From Tillus elongatus (lineage: Eukaryota; Arthropoda; Insecta; Coleoptera; Cleridae), in contig OZ023266.1 in the NCBI GenBank assembly GCA_964006375.1, positions 159,529,292 through 159,593,291 on the forward strand: a stretch of 64,000 nt of DNA, in the 5' to 3' direction. The notes beneath the pieces were generated by a model, which saw only the letters and a program-made list of their open reading frames with translations, was not told the DNA's origin and did no database searches. The translations under genes and the position numbers were made by a program. How positions within the stretch are numbered: the stretch's first letter is position 1; each line of letters opens with the position of its first letter. Shown here in pieces: positions 37,191 through 48,581 of the stretch.

Positions 37191-37394
37191 ATGAATCTTC
37201 TTAATAAAAATTCTGTAATACATAGCTTTTGTACTTGTTGATAGATATACATTGATTGTTGTTGCCCTTACTTGGTGAAACTGGTACATACTACATACAG
37301 ACTTGGAGACTACTTCTCAGGCTTCACTGTTGCTTTACGTTTTTGTAGGTGAAGGACGTAACCAGCGCGTAAGCTAACTGGGTAGTCTGTTGTC

Positions 37395-38413
37395 ACCTTT
37401 ATTAGCCAACATATTTATGGAAACTTAGAAAACCAAATTTTAACATCAGAACTTTCGCATAATATTATCTTTTGGTACAGATACGTAGATGATATTTTAG
37501 CATGTTTTCAAGGTAGTAATACAGAATTAACTGAATTTTTGAATTTTATTAATAACTTTCACACAAATATTAAGTTTACTTTAGAAGAAAAAACTAACAG
37601 TTGTATAAATTTTTTAGACTTAACAATTAGAAAGTTAGAAAATAATTCATTTGACTTTTCAATATATAGGAAACCAACTGACACAACCATACCATACGAT
37701 TCACGTCACCCTTTTTCACAAAAGCTGTCAGCCCACCATTCTATGATACATCGTGCATTTTCAATACCTATGTCACAAAACAATTTTGAAAACGAAACTT
37801 CAATAATTAAGCAAACAGCATTTAATAATTGCTACTCTGTTAAAATAATAGATAAAATGATTGAGAGAAAAGAATACAAATTAGCGAGTAATCTAATTTA
37901 TCCAAATATTAGAGACAAAGAAGACAACAGATACGTTTCGATAACTTATTTTGCAACCATTTCAGAAAACATTTCAAAAATTTTAAATACCTGTACAAAT
38001 ACAAAGGTAGCTTTTAAATCTTACAACACGACGCGTGATTTACTATTTACCGCTAAAGAAAAATCTTGTTTGCTGACAAAAGCTGGAGTTTTTAAATTAG
38101 CTTGTACACATTGTAACGCAATCCACATAGGTCAAACTTCTAGAAATTTTAACACCCGATATAAAGAATATATTTCTGCATTTAGAAATAACCACGCTGA
38201 CAAATCTACATTTGCAAAACATATTATTGATACCGAACATAGACCTACAGTAAATAACCGCATACAACCACTACATTTTTATAATGACAAACATAAACTA
38301 GACTTTTTGAAGCTTTAGAAGTCAAAAAGCACACACACGACAATAGCTACATTGTTTTAAACGAGCAAACTGCTTTAATGAGTTCCCCTTTCTTGGATAT
38401 TGCTCTTTCTAAT
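37395..38413 (+). pseudogene. PLE-1 reverse transcriptase C-terminal part and GIY-YIG endonuclease
   Basis: Begins at LSPLLANIFME, has a 1-base deletion near 37,420, then an open stretch from IIFWYRYVDDILACF (motif C, Asp pair) through NSCINFLDLTIRKLENNSFD and HSMIHRAFSIPMSQNNFENE to the endonuclease. In the endonuclease, GVFKLACTHC (residues 183-192 of the open part), IHIGQTSRNFNTRY (about 195-208, with the catalytic Arg) and HIIDTEHRP follow. A 1-base deletion near 38,310 shifts FLEALEVKK out of frame; the true stop would be near 38,413. The enzyme would copy the element RNA at a GIY-YIG-nicked target. Confidence 0.85.
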
Positions 38414-38710
38414 TAAATAAGTCAAAGAAAATAAATTTAACTATTCTTTCAAGTTGTAATAAGAGACTGCTTTTATACTGTTGTTTAGTTATTTTATTGT
38501 TATAACTGTTATCATAGTTATTATAGGCTAGTTCTAGTTTTTATGTTAAATATTGACATACATCACGTAGACATTTTAAAAGCCTCATCTGTCATCTGTG
38601 TTTCATTTTATTTTCAATTTGGTACATTTTTTTTATCAAAACATCATATCATAACATAGGAACAGATATTTATTTGTAGTTGTCATGATTTCGTACTAGT
38701 TCAATTTTTG

Positions 38711-38751
38711 TCTGTCTGAGAATGCTGTCAAGCAGCGAAACTAGTCACAGA
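38711..38751 (+). ncRNA. Hammerhead-ribozyme-like fold in PLE-1 terminal repeat
   Basis: Stem I TCTGT (38,711-38,715) pairs with ACAGA (38,747-38,751). Between them are a CTGAGAA core segment, stem II TGCT/AGCA with loop GTCA, GCGAAAC, and a minimal stem III (AC-TA-GT) followed by C. This is the hammerhead order CUGAnGA-stem II-GAAA-stem III-UC. The core differs from the consensus CUGAUGA (the U7 position is missing). Hammerheads with tiny stem III are known in Penelope terminal repeats. Activity is not established. Confidence 0.45.
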
Positions 38752-38900
38752 AACGTTGAAGAACATCCTAGAACATCCAGAATTCATAAGGGCCACTTGC
38801 TCCAGTTAGCTTACGCGCTGGCTACGTCCTTCATATACAAAAACGAAAACCAACAGTGAAGCCAGAGAAGTAGTCTCTAAGTCTGTATGTATATAGATAC

Positions 38901-39985
38901 ACATATTCACAATAATATATTAAAGACAAACGAATCAGTTTACGTTTGACATTGTGTATACCTGGGGTATTGTATTGTATGCGCGACTTGGTAATAGTGC
39001 TGGTTAGCGTTGATAGAAATCGTATATTTACTAAAATGTGAAAGCGGTAAACTGAAAGCTTATTTATTTTCTATAGCTGTTCGAACTAATGAAGTCTGCA
39101 ACATCTGATGAGATTACACTGTGTTATTTATGGTTTAGTCAGCTTCTCCTGCAGGTCAGTATGATGGTAGCTAGCAATGTTACACTGGGAAGTTGCAATT
39201 TCTACCACTATAGTAGTCAGCTCATTTTGATATTGCTTACGAATGAATCAGTGAACACTACAGTATAGTTTTGGTTTTATGCTGACCCGAGCTTATTGGA
39301 AATAAGGAGATCAATCTGAATAAACCAGCGCATTTCAGTTGGTTTGAGAAAGAATCTGTTTGTTCCTAACAGAAACATGTATTAAAGCTTTTATGTAAAC
39401 AAGTTCATACCGCATATCATTACCTTTTGAAATAATTTCTTAACCATTTAATGACCCACGATAATTTTGAGCCCTGCATTTTTAACAGCCATAAAACATG
39501 CATGTCATATAGACTTATATTTAGATCCTGACGGGACATTCCGGAAACAATGTTTTTATTTGGTAAAGTGAGGTTATTGGGGGAGAGAGAGCTTGTTTTC
39601 TTTCCCCAATGTTTTGCAGGTGGATTCGTCCCACCCTCGCTAACTAGTCGGTTTTGCTAATTAGCTTTGGAAGAAGAATATGTTGAAGATGTGGACTGTA
39701 TTTATAACTCTAGGTGCACTAGATTCCAGACGATTTCAATAATACACTTTTTATATTTATATATGTTGTATTGTTTCTATATACACTTTGAACTAAACAC
39801 TTATTTACAATTTGCGGTTTTACACTTAATTTAATGGGTTACTCAGGAGATTTCACAATCTTCTTAGCTACTTGCTATTGCATTTAACTGCGCGTATACT
39901 TTCCAACTTAGAAGAAAACACTGACTTTTAACTGTATCACTGTATGAACGGAATTTCTGTAGGAAGATTGGAACTTGAACTGAAC
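38901..39985. other. No recognised feature
   Basis: No supported frame or repeat. Confidence 0.4.
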
Positions 39986-40166
39986 TGGCTTAATCACACG
40001 AGCGGGGTTTAAGTAGAAGATTCGGAACTCGTAGTCCCCAAGAAGCTTAGAAGATGAGAACGATCGTAGAACTGCTGGCTTAAACACACAAGCGGTATTT
40101 AAGTAGAAGATTAGGAACTCGGGGTCCCAAGAAGCGAAGAAGATGAGATTCATTGCAGAATTGATC
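39986..40166. repeat. Two-copy tandem repeat, period about 90 bp
   Basis: GGCTTAATCACACGAGCGGG (39,987) and GGCTTAAACACACAAGCGG (40,077) start units that share AAGTAGAAGATT.GGAACTC and 'ccaagaagc'. A TATA-like GGTATATAAGTATTC lies downstream at about 40,339. Promoter or LTR function is possible but unproven. Confidence 0.55.
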
Positions 40167-40791
40167 TGTGGTTTGCCAAAGACTTGCTTTTATCGAGCTT
40201 TCGCGTAACGCTAGGTGACGTAGTTGACATAACATAATGTCAGTAATGCAGAATATCCAACTATGTAGAAGCATTATTCCTAGAGAAGGAATCCACTGGG
40301 TACATTTTAAGACACGTCATTTACAGGAAAGGACCTAACGGTATATAAGTATTCTTTGTATGGCATTAGCCACGCGTAAACGTAATGCGATACAGACGGC
40401 TAGAGATTACTAGCAAGTTGAAAAGGATTGTCAAATCCAGAGATAACAAATTCCAGGTAGAAACTTAAAGGATAGTGCAACCGAATGAAAGCAAAAGAGA
40501 CAGTGGCGTACCAATTATGTTTCTCCAACAGTTGTTACATTGGCAACACTGAGTGAATCATAATTGTCATTTTTTAGAAGTCAACCTTGAAGTAACAGCT
40601 AATTATTTTAATGGATTGTTTTATTGTGAAACACCTAAAAATTAGTAAATTTATTTCTTCCATTTTAAGTAACACTAAATAGAGAGTATGTTCTAAGGTA
40701 AAGAATATAGAAATATAACTAATAAAAAAGTTATTAAATTTCGTATAAAACTTACTAAGACTCAAAAGTACCGATAGCCTTTCTGGTTTAC
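40167..40791. other. No recognised feature
   Basis: Apart from the TATA-like GGTATATAAGTATTC, I see nothing I can support. Confidence 0.4.
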
Positions 40792-40951
40792 AATGGCAGA
40801 AGAAAAATGGAAATAGTTATGGGAAAAGAAAAGGTTATTGTCTGAAGAATAACTACAGGCAGTTATTGGAGATCCTTAATTTTTCAACTCCCCCCTTGAT
40901 AATCAATTTGACACATCCATTGAAGAATCAGATGAGGAATTAAAGAAGTGA
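40792..40951 (+). pseudogene. Short decayed coding relic with acidic tail
   Basis: One frame from ATG 40,792 reads MAEEKWK, stop, LWEKKRLLSEE, stop, LQAVIGDP, stop, FFNSPLDNQFDTSIEESDEE LKK, stop at about 40,951. Three nonsense codons occur, yet the composition stays protein-like. The N-terminal style (LSEEELQ..ESDEE) recalls piggyBac-like transposases, but the match is too short to assign. Confidence 0.3.
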
Positions 40952-41029
40952 TAAATAATATAAACGTAAGTAACAGACATAAATATTGTAATTGCACATA
41001 TAATAAATAGCATTTTAGTGAGTTTCCAT

Positions 41030-41136
41030 TAAGAAAATTCACTAATAGAGAGGTATCGCTGATGAGACTTTCGGAAAATGTCTTCGAATGAGCTCAAATT
41101 AGGGCTTATGGAACCCATTTTCGTGGTCGGTTGAAA

Positions 41137-41139
<3 letters not shown>
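41030..41139 (+). repeat. Module C copy
   Basis: 'gagaggtatcgctgatgaga', CGAATGAGCTCAAATTAGGG and GGAACCCATTTTCGTGGTC in order, then (TA)n. Confidence 0.6.

Positions 41140-41202
<63 letters not shown>
41140..41202. repeat. (TA)n microsatellite
   Basis: 31 units; module C on the left, module B variant on the right (CCAACCGATAACTCAAGAAA at 41,209). Confidence 0.95.
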
Positions 41203-41204
<2 letters not shown>

Positions 41205-41650
41205 CATCCAACCGATAACTCAAGAAATACCTTATTGATTTGGACCAAATTTGGGGATTAACCTTATTTTGCTAATCAGTTCGTTCATCAAATCTTAACG
41301 GTCAATTTTTCTTAATAAAAAATGAAAAAATATTTTTTAAAAAGCAATGTCTCTCCAGTTTTCTAAGTGATAGAAACAAAAATTTACAACTTAAGAGAAC
41401 ATAGACAGATATGGTTCTGTACCAGTATTCAAGTCGGTATAGCCTATGGAGTAGAAACAATGTACCATATTTTATCGAAATTACTTATTGTTTGACAAGG
41501 TACAAAAATTTTCTGAAAATAAACCTACAACGCTTCCGAGAAAACTGGTTTCCTAGCCAACAAAGCTTAGGTTAATAGCTAATTGAGTTATTAAAATTTG
41601 AAGGATTTAATGAAAATTCCCTACCAAAACGCACTTACTACGTCTTGATT
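41203..41650 (+). repeat. Module B variant and partial family T MITE
   Basis: The module B variant runs to about 41,390. The family T interior (TAGAAACAATGTACCATATT at 41,451) then leads to the terminus CTACCAAAACGCACTTACTA. Confidence 0.6.
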
Positions 41651-42840
<1,190 letters not shown>

Positions 42841-43445
42841 TTTTTCCAAATTAAAATTAAAATCCCAAAGACATGCGTTGAGGTGACTTTGTGGTTAAAG
42901 TCCAATGCGTGATAGACAGAGTAATTAACTGCCACGCGTAGATTGATTAATACAACAGGTGTAAGCCATACATCAACGTAATCAAACCAAATATATAAAG
43001 GCATAAAACACACTACCCGAACCAACAATCATGAAATCTCGGCCGAAATTATGAAAAATAACAGACGACATGAAATTAAAATGTTGCCAGTTGATTATTA
43101 TTTAACTGGGAAATTCAATCAATTATTCAAAGACACTACATTTGTAGCTTTATGAACGGCCTCAAATACAGTTTTAGCGCAGCACAGATATATTATGCTG
43201 TCGTATATTATACCAGAAATGTAAACAAAATCAAGCCAAGTCTCCATAAAAATGATTTTAAAATAGTTTATTTTATCTTTAAACTTAAACATAAGACGTA
43301 ATATAATACAGCCGCAGCCGTGGGATGTGTTTCAATGGTAATTCTGCTAATTCTGTAATTAATTCATTCTGTATACTTTGAATATAATATCCCGGGTATG
43401 AAACCGATCTAAAGTATCTGGCAAATAGAACATTTGTTGGCGTGT
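42841..43445. other. No recognised feature
   Basis: No gene or repeat I can support. Confidence 0.4.
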
Positions 43446-43519
43446 GCCTAGATAGCGCAGGGGGTACCGTGCTTGCCTCATAAGCAGAAGGTTACGCGAT
43501 CGAATCCAGCTCGAAGGAT
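43446..43519 (+). other. tRNA-Met(CAT)-like sequence, probably a pseudogene
   Basis: GCCTAGATAGCGCAGGGGGT gives an acceptor start and a good A-box. An anticodon arm follows with CAT at 43,479-43,481 in the loop CTCATAA, and then GATCGAATCC as B-box. Acceptor (GCCTAGA against TCGAAGG) and T stems pair poorly, so it is not a functional tRNA, but it is close to eukaryotic elongator tRNA-Met. Confidence 0.5.
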
Positions 43520-43794
43520 GTATGTTTTTTAAATGCTTTATTTTGACATTTGGAGAAACAATAGTGCACAGATTTCATACGTTTGAACAAGATTTCATTT
43601 TTGTTTAAAACGCCTGAATAAGCTTGTCACCTTTGAGTCTGAAATTATAATTGTGTTATTGTTGATATTGAAAAAAAAAACCGGTTTGATTAGCTTGACT
43701 AAAATTAAATCATATTGGCGTTAATAAGGAAAAATAACTGCTACGTTTATAATTTGGAAGATACTTTACTATTCTAAATATGAATTAAGTTTCC
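43520..43794. other. No recognised feature
   Basis: AT-rich sequence between the tRNA-like locus and the 284-bp tandem repeat. Confidence 0.4.
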
Positions 43795-44430
43795 TGCTGG
43801 AAATCTTCTGTATAACTTTAGTTAAATTTGTAATACAAGTTTCTTTTAAAGTGACTTACACTATCTACAGATATAGCAAAATTTAGTTTTTAGCTTCATA
43901 GAAAATTGAGTTTTGGGCATTTTTCTAGAAAAGAATTAGAACGCAACATTTTTTTTTGATAATAGAGATATCGATGGTAACACTTTCGAAAGAATTCTTC
44001 AAATATGCCCGTACTAGGACCTCTTAAATCGATCTTCAAGGGCTCTGCAAGTTTAAAGTATTAACTTTACTAATATGCCGTAAAAAATCTTTTGTATAAC
44101 TTTAACGAAATTTGTAATACAAGTTTCTTTTAAAGAGACTTACACTATCTACAGATACAGGAAAATTTAATTCTTTAGCTACCTAGAAAATTGAGTTTCG
44201 GACATTTTTCTCAAAAGGAGTTACAACACAGGATTTTTTTTATAATAGAGAGATATCGATCGTAACACTTTCGAAAGAATTATTTAAATGTGCGCGTACT
44301 AGAACCTTTGAAATCGATCTTCAAGATCTGTGTAAATTTAAAGTATTAACTTTTCTAATATGCGTATAATAATAGTGTAAAATTTTTATGAAAATTCGCT
44401 GCTATAATCTACTTGCAGCGTCCTGAAATT
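43795..44430 (+). repeat. Two tandem units of 284 bp ending in a family T terminus
   Basis: TAATACAAGTTTCTTTTAAA recurs at 43,831 and 44,115, with the following blocks (ACACTTTCGAAAGAATT, AAATCGATCTTCAAG) collinear. The second unit ends in a T-like terminus at about 44,390-44,425 (GAAAATTCGCTGCTATAATC, then ACTTGCAGCGTCC). Related to 9,600-9,866. Confidence 0.65.
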
Positions 44431-44763
44431 TTCTATTCTCAATTGATCGCCATCATTACAACATCATTGTTTTAACTAGTAGACTAATCAGCGAATATCA
44501 GGAAAAGCTTTGACAAAATCTTTATTCAAAAATATACAATTTTGATTTAAATTTTAAATTGTTTACTTGATCATTAGCAAGTTTTCTTTAAAGTGATTGA
44601 AGTTGGAAACTACAGTATAAGGGGGGTTGGGACAGAATTTGAGGTGGTAGATCTAGGCCTGTATGTTTAAATTTGTTTAGAATTGTAACTGTTACAAATT
44701 TTACATATACTCTCATATTTGACATACCGTGTGTATGTTTTGGGAAAATAGATAAACAAGTAA
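44431..44763. other. No recognised feature
   Basis: No supported gene or repeat before the PLE-1 terminal repeat. Confidence 0.4.
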
Positions 44764-44951
44764 ATAGGTTCATTGATTGTTGTTCCCTTACTTGGTGAAG
44801 CTGGTTCATACTACATACAGACTTGGAGACTACTTCTCTGGCTTCACTGTTGGTTTTCGTTTTTGTAGGTGAATGACGTAGTCAGCGAGTAAACTAACTG
44901 GAGCAAGTGGCCCTTACGAAATCTGGAGGTTCTAGGATGTTCTTCAACGTT

Positions 44952-44994
44952 TCAATGACTATAGTTTCGCTGCTTGAGAGCATTGTCAGACAGA
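44952..44994 (-). ncRNA. Decayed hammerhead-like fold, PLE-1 copy 2, 3' terminal sequence
   Basis: Minus strand: TCTGT, CTGACAA, TGCT/AGCA stem, GCGAAAC, TATA, GTC. The stem II half is intact, but the stem I partner has changed (ATTGA instead of ACAGA). Confidence 0.35.
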
Positions 44995-45337
44995 TAAAAA
45001 TTGAATTAGTACGAAATCATAACGACTACAAATAAAGATCTGTTGCTATGTTATGATATGATGTTTTGATCAAAAAATTTATCAAATTGAAAATAAAATG
45101 AAACACAGATGACAGATGAGTCTTTCAAAATGTCTACGTGATGTATGTCAATATTTAACATAAAAATAGAACTAGTAAATAATAACTATGATAACAGTTA
45201 CAACAATAAAATAACTAAACAATAACAGTATAAAAGCAGTCTCTATACAACGAAAACATCGACATACATCAACTCATTATCTGATTACAACTTTTTTGAA
45301 AGAATATTTAAATTTATTTTCTTTGACTTATTTAATT

Positions 45338-47500
45338 AGAAAGAAGAATATCCGAGAAAGGGGAATTCATTAAATCAGTTTGCTCGTTTAAAACAAGGTA
45401 GTTATTGTCGTGTGTGTACTTTTTGACTTCCAGAGCTTCAAAAAAGACTAGTTTACGTTTGTCATTATAAAAATGTAGTGGTTGTATGCGGTTATTTACT
45501 GTAGGTCTATGTTCGGTATCAATAATATGTTTTGAAAATGTAGATTTGTCAGCGTGGTTATTTCTATTTGCAGAAATATTTTCTTTCTATTGGGTGTTAA
45601 AATTTCTAGAGGTTTGACCTATGTAGATTGCGTTACAATGTGTACAAGCTAATTGATAAACTTCAGCTTTTGTCAGGAAACAAGATTTTTCTTTCGCGTT
45701 AAATAGTAAATCACGTATCGTGTTGTAAGATTTAAAAGCTACCTTTGTATTTGTACAAGTATTTAAAATTTTTAAAATGTTTTATGAAATGGTTCCAAAA
45801 TAAGTTATTGAAACGTATCTGTTGTCTTCTTTGTCTCTAGTATTTGTATAAATTAAATTAATCGCTAATTTGTATTATTTTCTCTCTATGATTTTATCTA
45901 TTATTTTAACAGAGTAGCCATTATTAAATGCTGTTTGCCTGATTATTGAATTTTTTTTTCAAAATTGTTTTGTGACATAGGTATTGAAAATGCACGATGT
46001 ATCATAGAATGGTAGGCTGACAGCTTTTGTGAAAAGGGGTGACATGAATCGTATGGTATGGTTGTGTCAGTGTAAGCTGGTATTCTATATATTGAAAAGT
46101 CAAATAAATTATTTTCAAACTTTCTAATTGTAATGCCTAAAAAATTTATACAACTGTTAGCTTCTTCTTCTAAAGAAAACTTAATATTTGTGTGAAAGTT
46201 ATTAATAAAATTCAAAAATTCATTTAATTCTGTATGACCACCTTGAAAACATGTTAAAATATCATCTACGTATCTGTACCAAAAGACAATGTTATGCGAA
46301 AGTTCTGATGTTAAAATTTGGTTTTCTAACTTTTCCATAAATATGTTGGCTAATAAAGGCGACAATGGACTACCCATAGGTAGACCTTCATTTTGCATAT
46401 AAATTTTATTATTAAATATAAAATAGTTTTGTTTTATACATTCGTTAAAAAGATTAATTACTTCTTGTATTTTTTATGCCATTTACGTTCTTTTCTATTA
46501 AAACTTTTTCTAATAGAGGCAAACATTCCCTAGGGGATATCTTAGAATACATGCTACAAACATCAAATGAGACTAATTTACTATTTGTGGGAATAATTAC
46601 GTTATTTAATTTTTGTGTAAGTTCATAAGAATTCTTAACCAAATATTTTGGAAAGTAATTGTATTCTCTAATAAGTGAAACCAGTTTGCTCGCTATCTTA
46701 TGATTAGGTGTATTAACTTAGCTAACTACTGGCCTCGCCGGTATATTTGGCTTATGAATTTTCAGGTGGCCATACATTTTTGGTGGTTGCGGGCTTTTAT
46801 ATAAAAGATATTTATTTTCTTGTTGACTAAACAGAGACACATTTTTAAGTTCATTTTTTCGTTTTGTCTCAAATGCGTTTGTTGGGTCTCTCCTAATTTC
46901 CGTTAAATTTTCTGTAGTAATAAAATCATTAATTTTAATGTTATATGCGTCCCTACTTATAGCTACAGTTGTATTTCCTTTATCAGCTTTAGTAAAAACT
47001 AGATCATTGTCTAATATTTTATGCTGAACAGATTTTAAAATTTGAGTTTCGTTAATTTGACGTTTCATATTGCCTTATAGATCTGGAGGCAATTTTGGAT
47101 TCAGAAGCTAATATCTATTTAATTTTGTTTGTTAATTTAAATTTTGGGCAGTATTTATATCCTTTATTTAGAAAAGAAATTTCTTCAGTTGTAAAAATTG
47201 TATCGCTTAGGTTTTCAAATCTTTTGTAGAACTTATGTGTTTGTGGGGGAGGTCTTTCTCGATTATGTAAATGTTGCTTTCTAGATTTCTAATTTTGTTT
47301 GTCTGTGTTAAGCGTTTTTTAAATTTCAATTCACTAACAAAAATATGTATTTGGTCATCTAATATATCAAAGTCTACTGGATGTAATTTATAAGTAAGTT
47401 CTGAATGTATTACCTTGATATAAAGAAGCAAACTATCACGAATTGAAAACCATTTCTTGGATTCTTCTTTCAGCCAGATGAAACTGACTTCTAGTAGCAA
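45338..47500 (-). pseudogene. PLE-1 Penelope-like polyprotein, all domains, frameshifted
   Basis: Pieces in order on the minus strand: an N-terminal region (MLLEVSFIWLKEESKKWFSI, about 47,500-47,207); KILDNDLVFTKADKGNTTVA and PPKMYGHLKIHKPNIPARPV (47,068-46,718), the diagnostic Penelope blocks; SKLVSFDVCSMYSKISPREC (motif A Asp, 46,642-46,454); NEGLPMGSPLSPLLANIFME and FWYRYVDDILTCF (motifs B and C, 46,398-45,943); then the GIY-YIG endonuclease at about 45,700-45,450 (IYIGQTSRNFNTQ-like). Breaks occur near 47,100, 46,700, 46,450 and in a T-run at about 45,950. Its domain content shows what copy 1 has lost. Confidence 0.88.
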
Positions 47501-47732
47501 TTTTTGATTGATTATTTTATTGTTGTAACTGTTATCGTGGTTATTTTAGGATAGTTCCATTTTTATGTTAAATATTGACATACATCACATAGACATTTTC
47601 AAAGCCTCATCTGTCATCTGTGTTTCATTTTATTTTCAATTTGATAAAATTTTTTGATCAAAACATCATATCATAATATAGCAACAGATCTTTATTTGAA
47701 GTTGTCATGATTTCGTACTAATTCATTTTTTA

Positions 47733-47775
47733 TCTGTCTGAGAATGGTGTCAAGCCGCGAAACTATAGTCACAGA
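47733..47775 (+). ncRNA. Hammerhead-like fold, PLE-1 copy 2, inverted 5'-flanking terminal sequence
   Basis: TCTGT and ACAGA (stem I) enclose CTGAGAA, GCGAAAC and TATAGTC. Stem I and the GAAAC..GTC core are intact. Stem II is weakened (TGGT against AGCC). Confidence 0.4.
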
Positions 47776-48066
47776 AACGTTGAAGAACATCCTAGAAGAT
47801 CCAGAATTCGTAAGGGCCACTTGCTCCAGTTAGATTACGCGCTGGCTACGTCCTTCACCTACAAAAACGAAAACCAACAGTGAAGCCAAGGAAGTAGTCT
47901 CCAAGTCTGTATGTAGTAAGTAAATAGGTATAAACGTAATTAGTTTATGACTTAGAAATGTGTCATTTTTAATCAAGGGCTGCAAACATGCGATTAAAAT
48001 GTTTCATTAATTAAGTAGTTAAATGCGTTTTAGAGTATTAGCGATATGAATATGGACAAAATATTA

Positions 48067-48110
48067 CATATCGATACCTCAATTCTATAATGTAACACCT
48101 CAAAAAATAT
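48067..48110 (+). repeat. Left terminal inverted repeat of the 3.46-kb element
   Basis: CATATCGATACCTCAATTCT, then ATAATGTAACACCTCAAAAA. Pairs with 51,481-51,524. Confidence 0.75.
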
Positions 48111-48285
48111 AATAAACGAGAAAACGGCAAGTAAAATAATTGGGTCATGTTAACTAATGATAACCATTTGGTGGTTCTAGGTATAATGATAATAAAAATT
48201 ATGAACATAATAAATAATGTATATGTAATTGGAAGTCAATCTATTTTTGGGTTTACAGTTTGATTTTATGATAATTTTGAATTTT

Positions 48286-48312
48286 GATCAAGTTGTTACA
48301 TTATTGAACTTA
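48286..48312 (-). repeat. Subterminal motif, left side
   Basis: AAGTTGTTACATTATTGAAC at 48,290 is the reverse of the motif seen in the left TIR (TTCTATAATGTAACA). It resembles a transposase-binding repeat. Confidence 0.5.
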
Positions 48313-48475
48313 AAATATTATGTAATCAGATTTAAAAGAGAGCGAATAGGTAACTTGTAAATCATTACAGGTCCAATATTATGATGCTAAATTTGTTTGA
48401 GGATTACATTTATCATTGCACAAATAAAAATATAAGGGGTATTTAATAAATAATTTTGTTATTTTAATTTTTCAA

Positions 48476-48489
48476 ACATTTTATTTTAA
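48476..48489 (-). promoter_or_regulatory. Candidate poly(A) signal of the DUF7869-type gene
   Basis: AATAAA on the minus strand within 'ttttaaaataaaatg', about 95 bases beyond the stop codon. Confidence 0.4.
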
Positions 48490-48581
48490 AAAATTCATAC
48501 AAAATTATTTCTTGTTACTTAAAACGGTAAAAACTTAACTGTAACTCTACAAAATAAACTTCGCAAAAAAATAACAAATGG

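Larger units (their letters stand above)
37250..38900 (+). mobile_element. PLE-1 copy 1, internally truncated
   Basis: The right end (about 38,440-38,890) carries a 450-bp terminal sequence in sense orientation. The left end (about 37,255-37,380) carries the outer part of the same sequence in reverse (AGACTTGGAGACTACTTCTC, CGCGTAAGCTAACTGG). The coding part begins abruptly at reverse transcriptase motif B, so the N-terminal half is missing. Confidence 0.8.
44764..47935 (-). mobile_element. PLE-1 copy 2, near full length with inverted terminal sequences
   Basis: The coding region (minus) is flanked by two copies of the 430-490 bp PLE-1 terminal sequence in opposite orientations: 44,764-45,255 (minus) and about 47,510-47,935 (plus). 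Shared blocks include TTAAATATTGACATACATCA, GCCACTTGCTCCAGTTAG and CTACAAAAACGAAAACCAAC. The same inverted layout occurs around copy 1. Confidence 0.85.

Noticed and set aside
39440..40400. Solo LTR of a retrovirus-like element
   Set aside because: A TATA-like box and a 90-bp tandem repeat are present, but I find no TG..CA ends, primer-binding site, polypurine tract or matching second copy.
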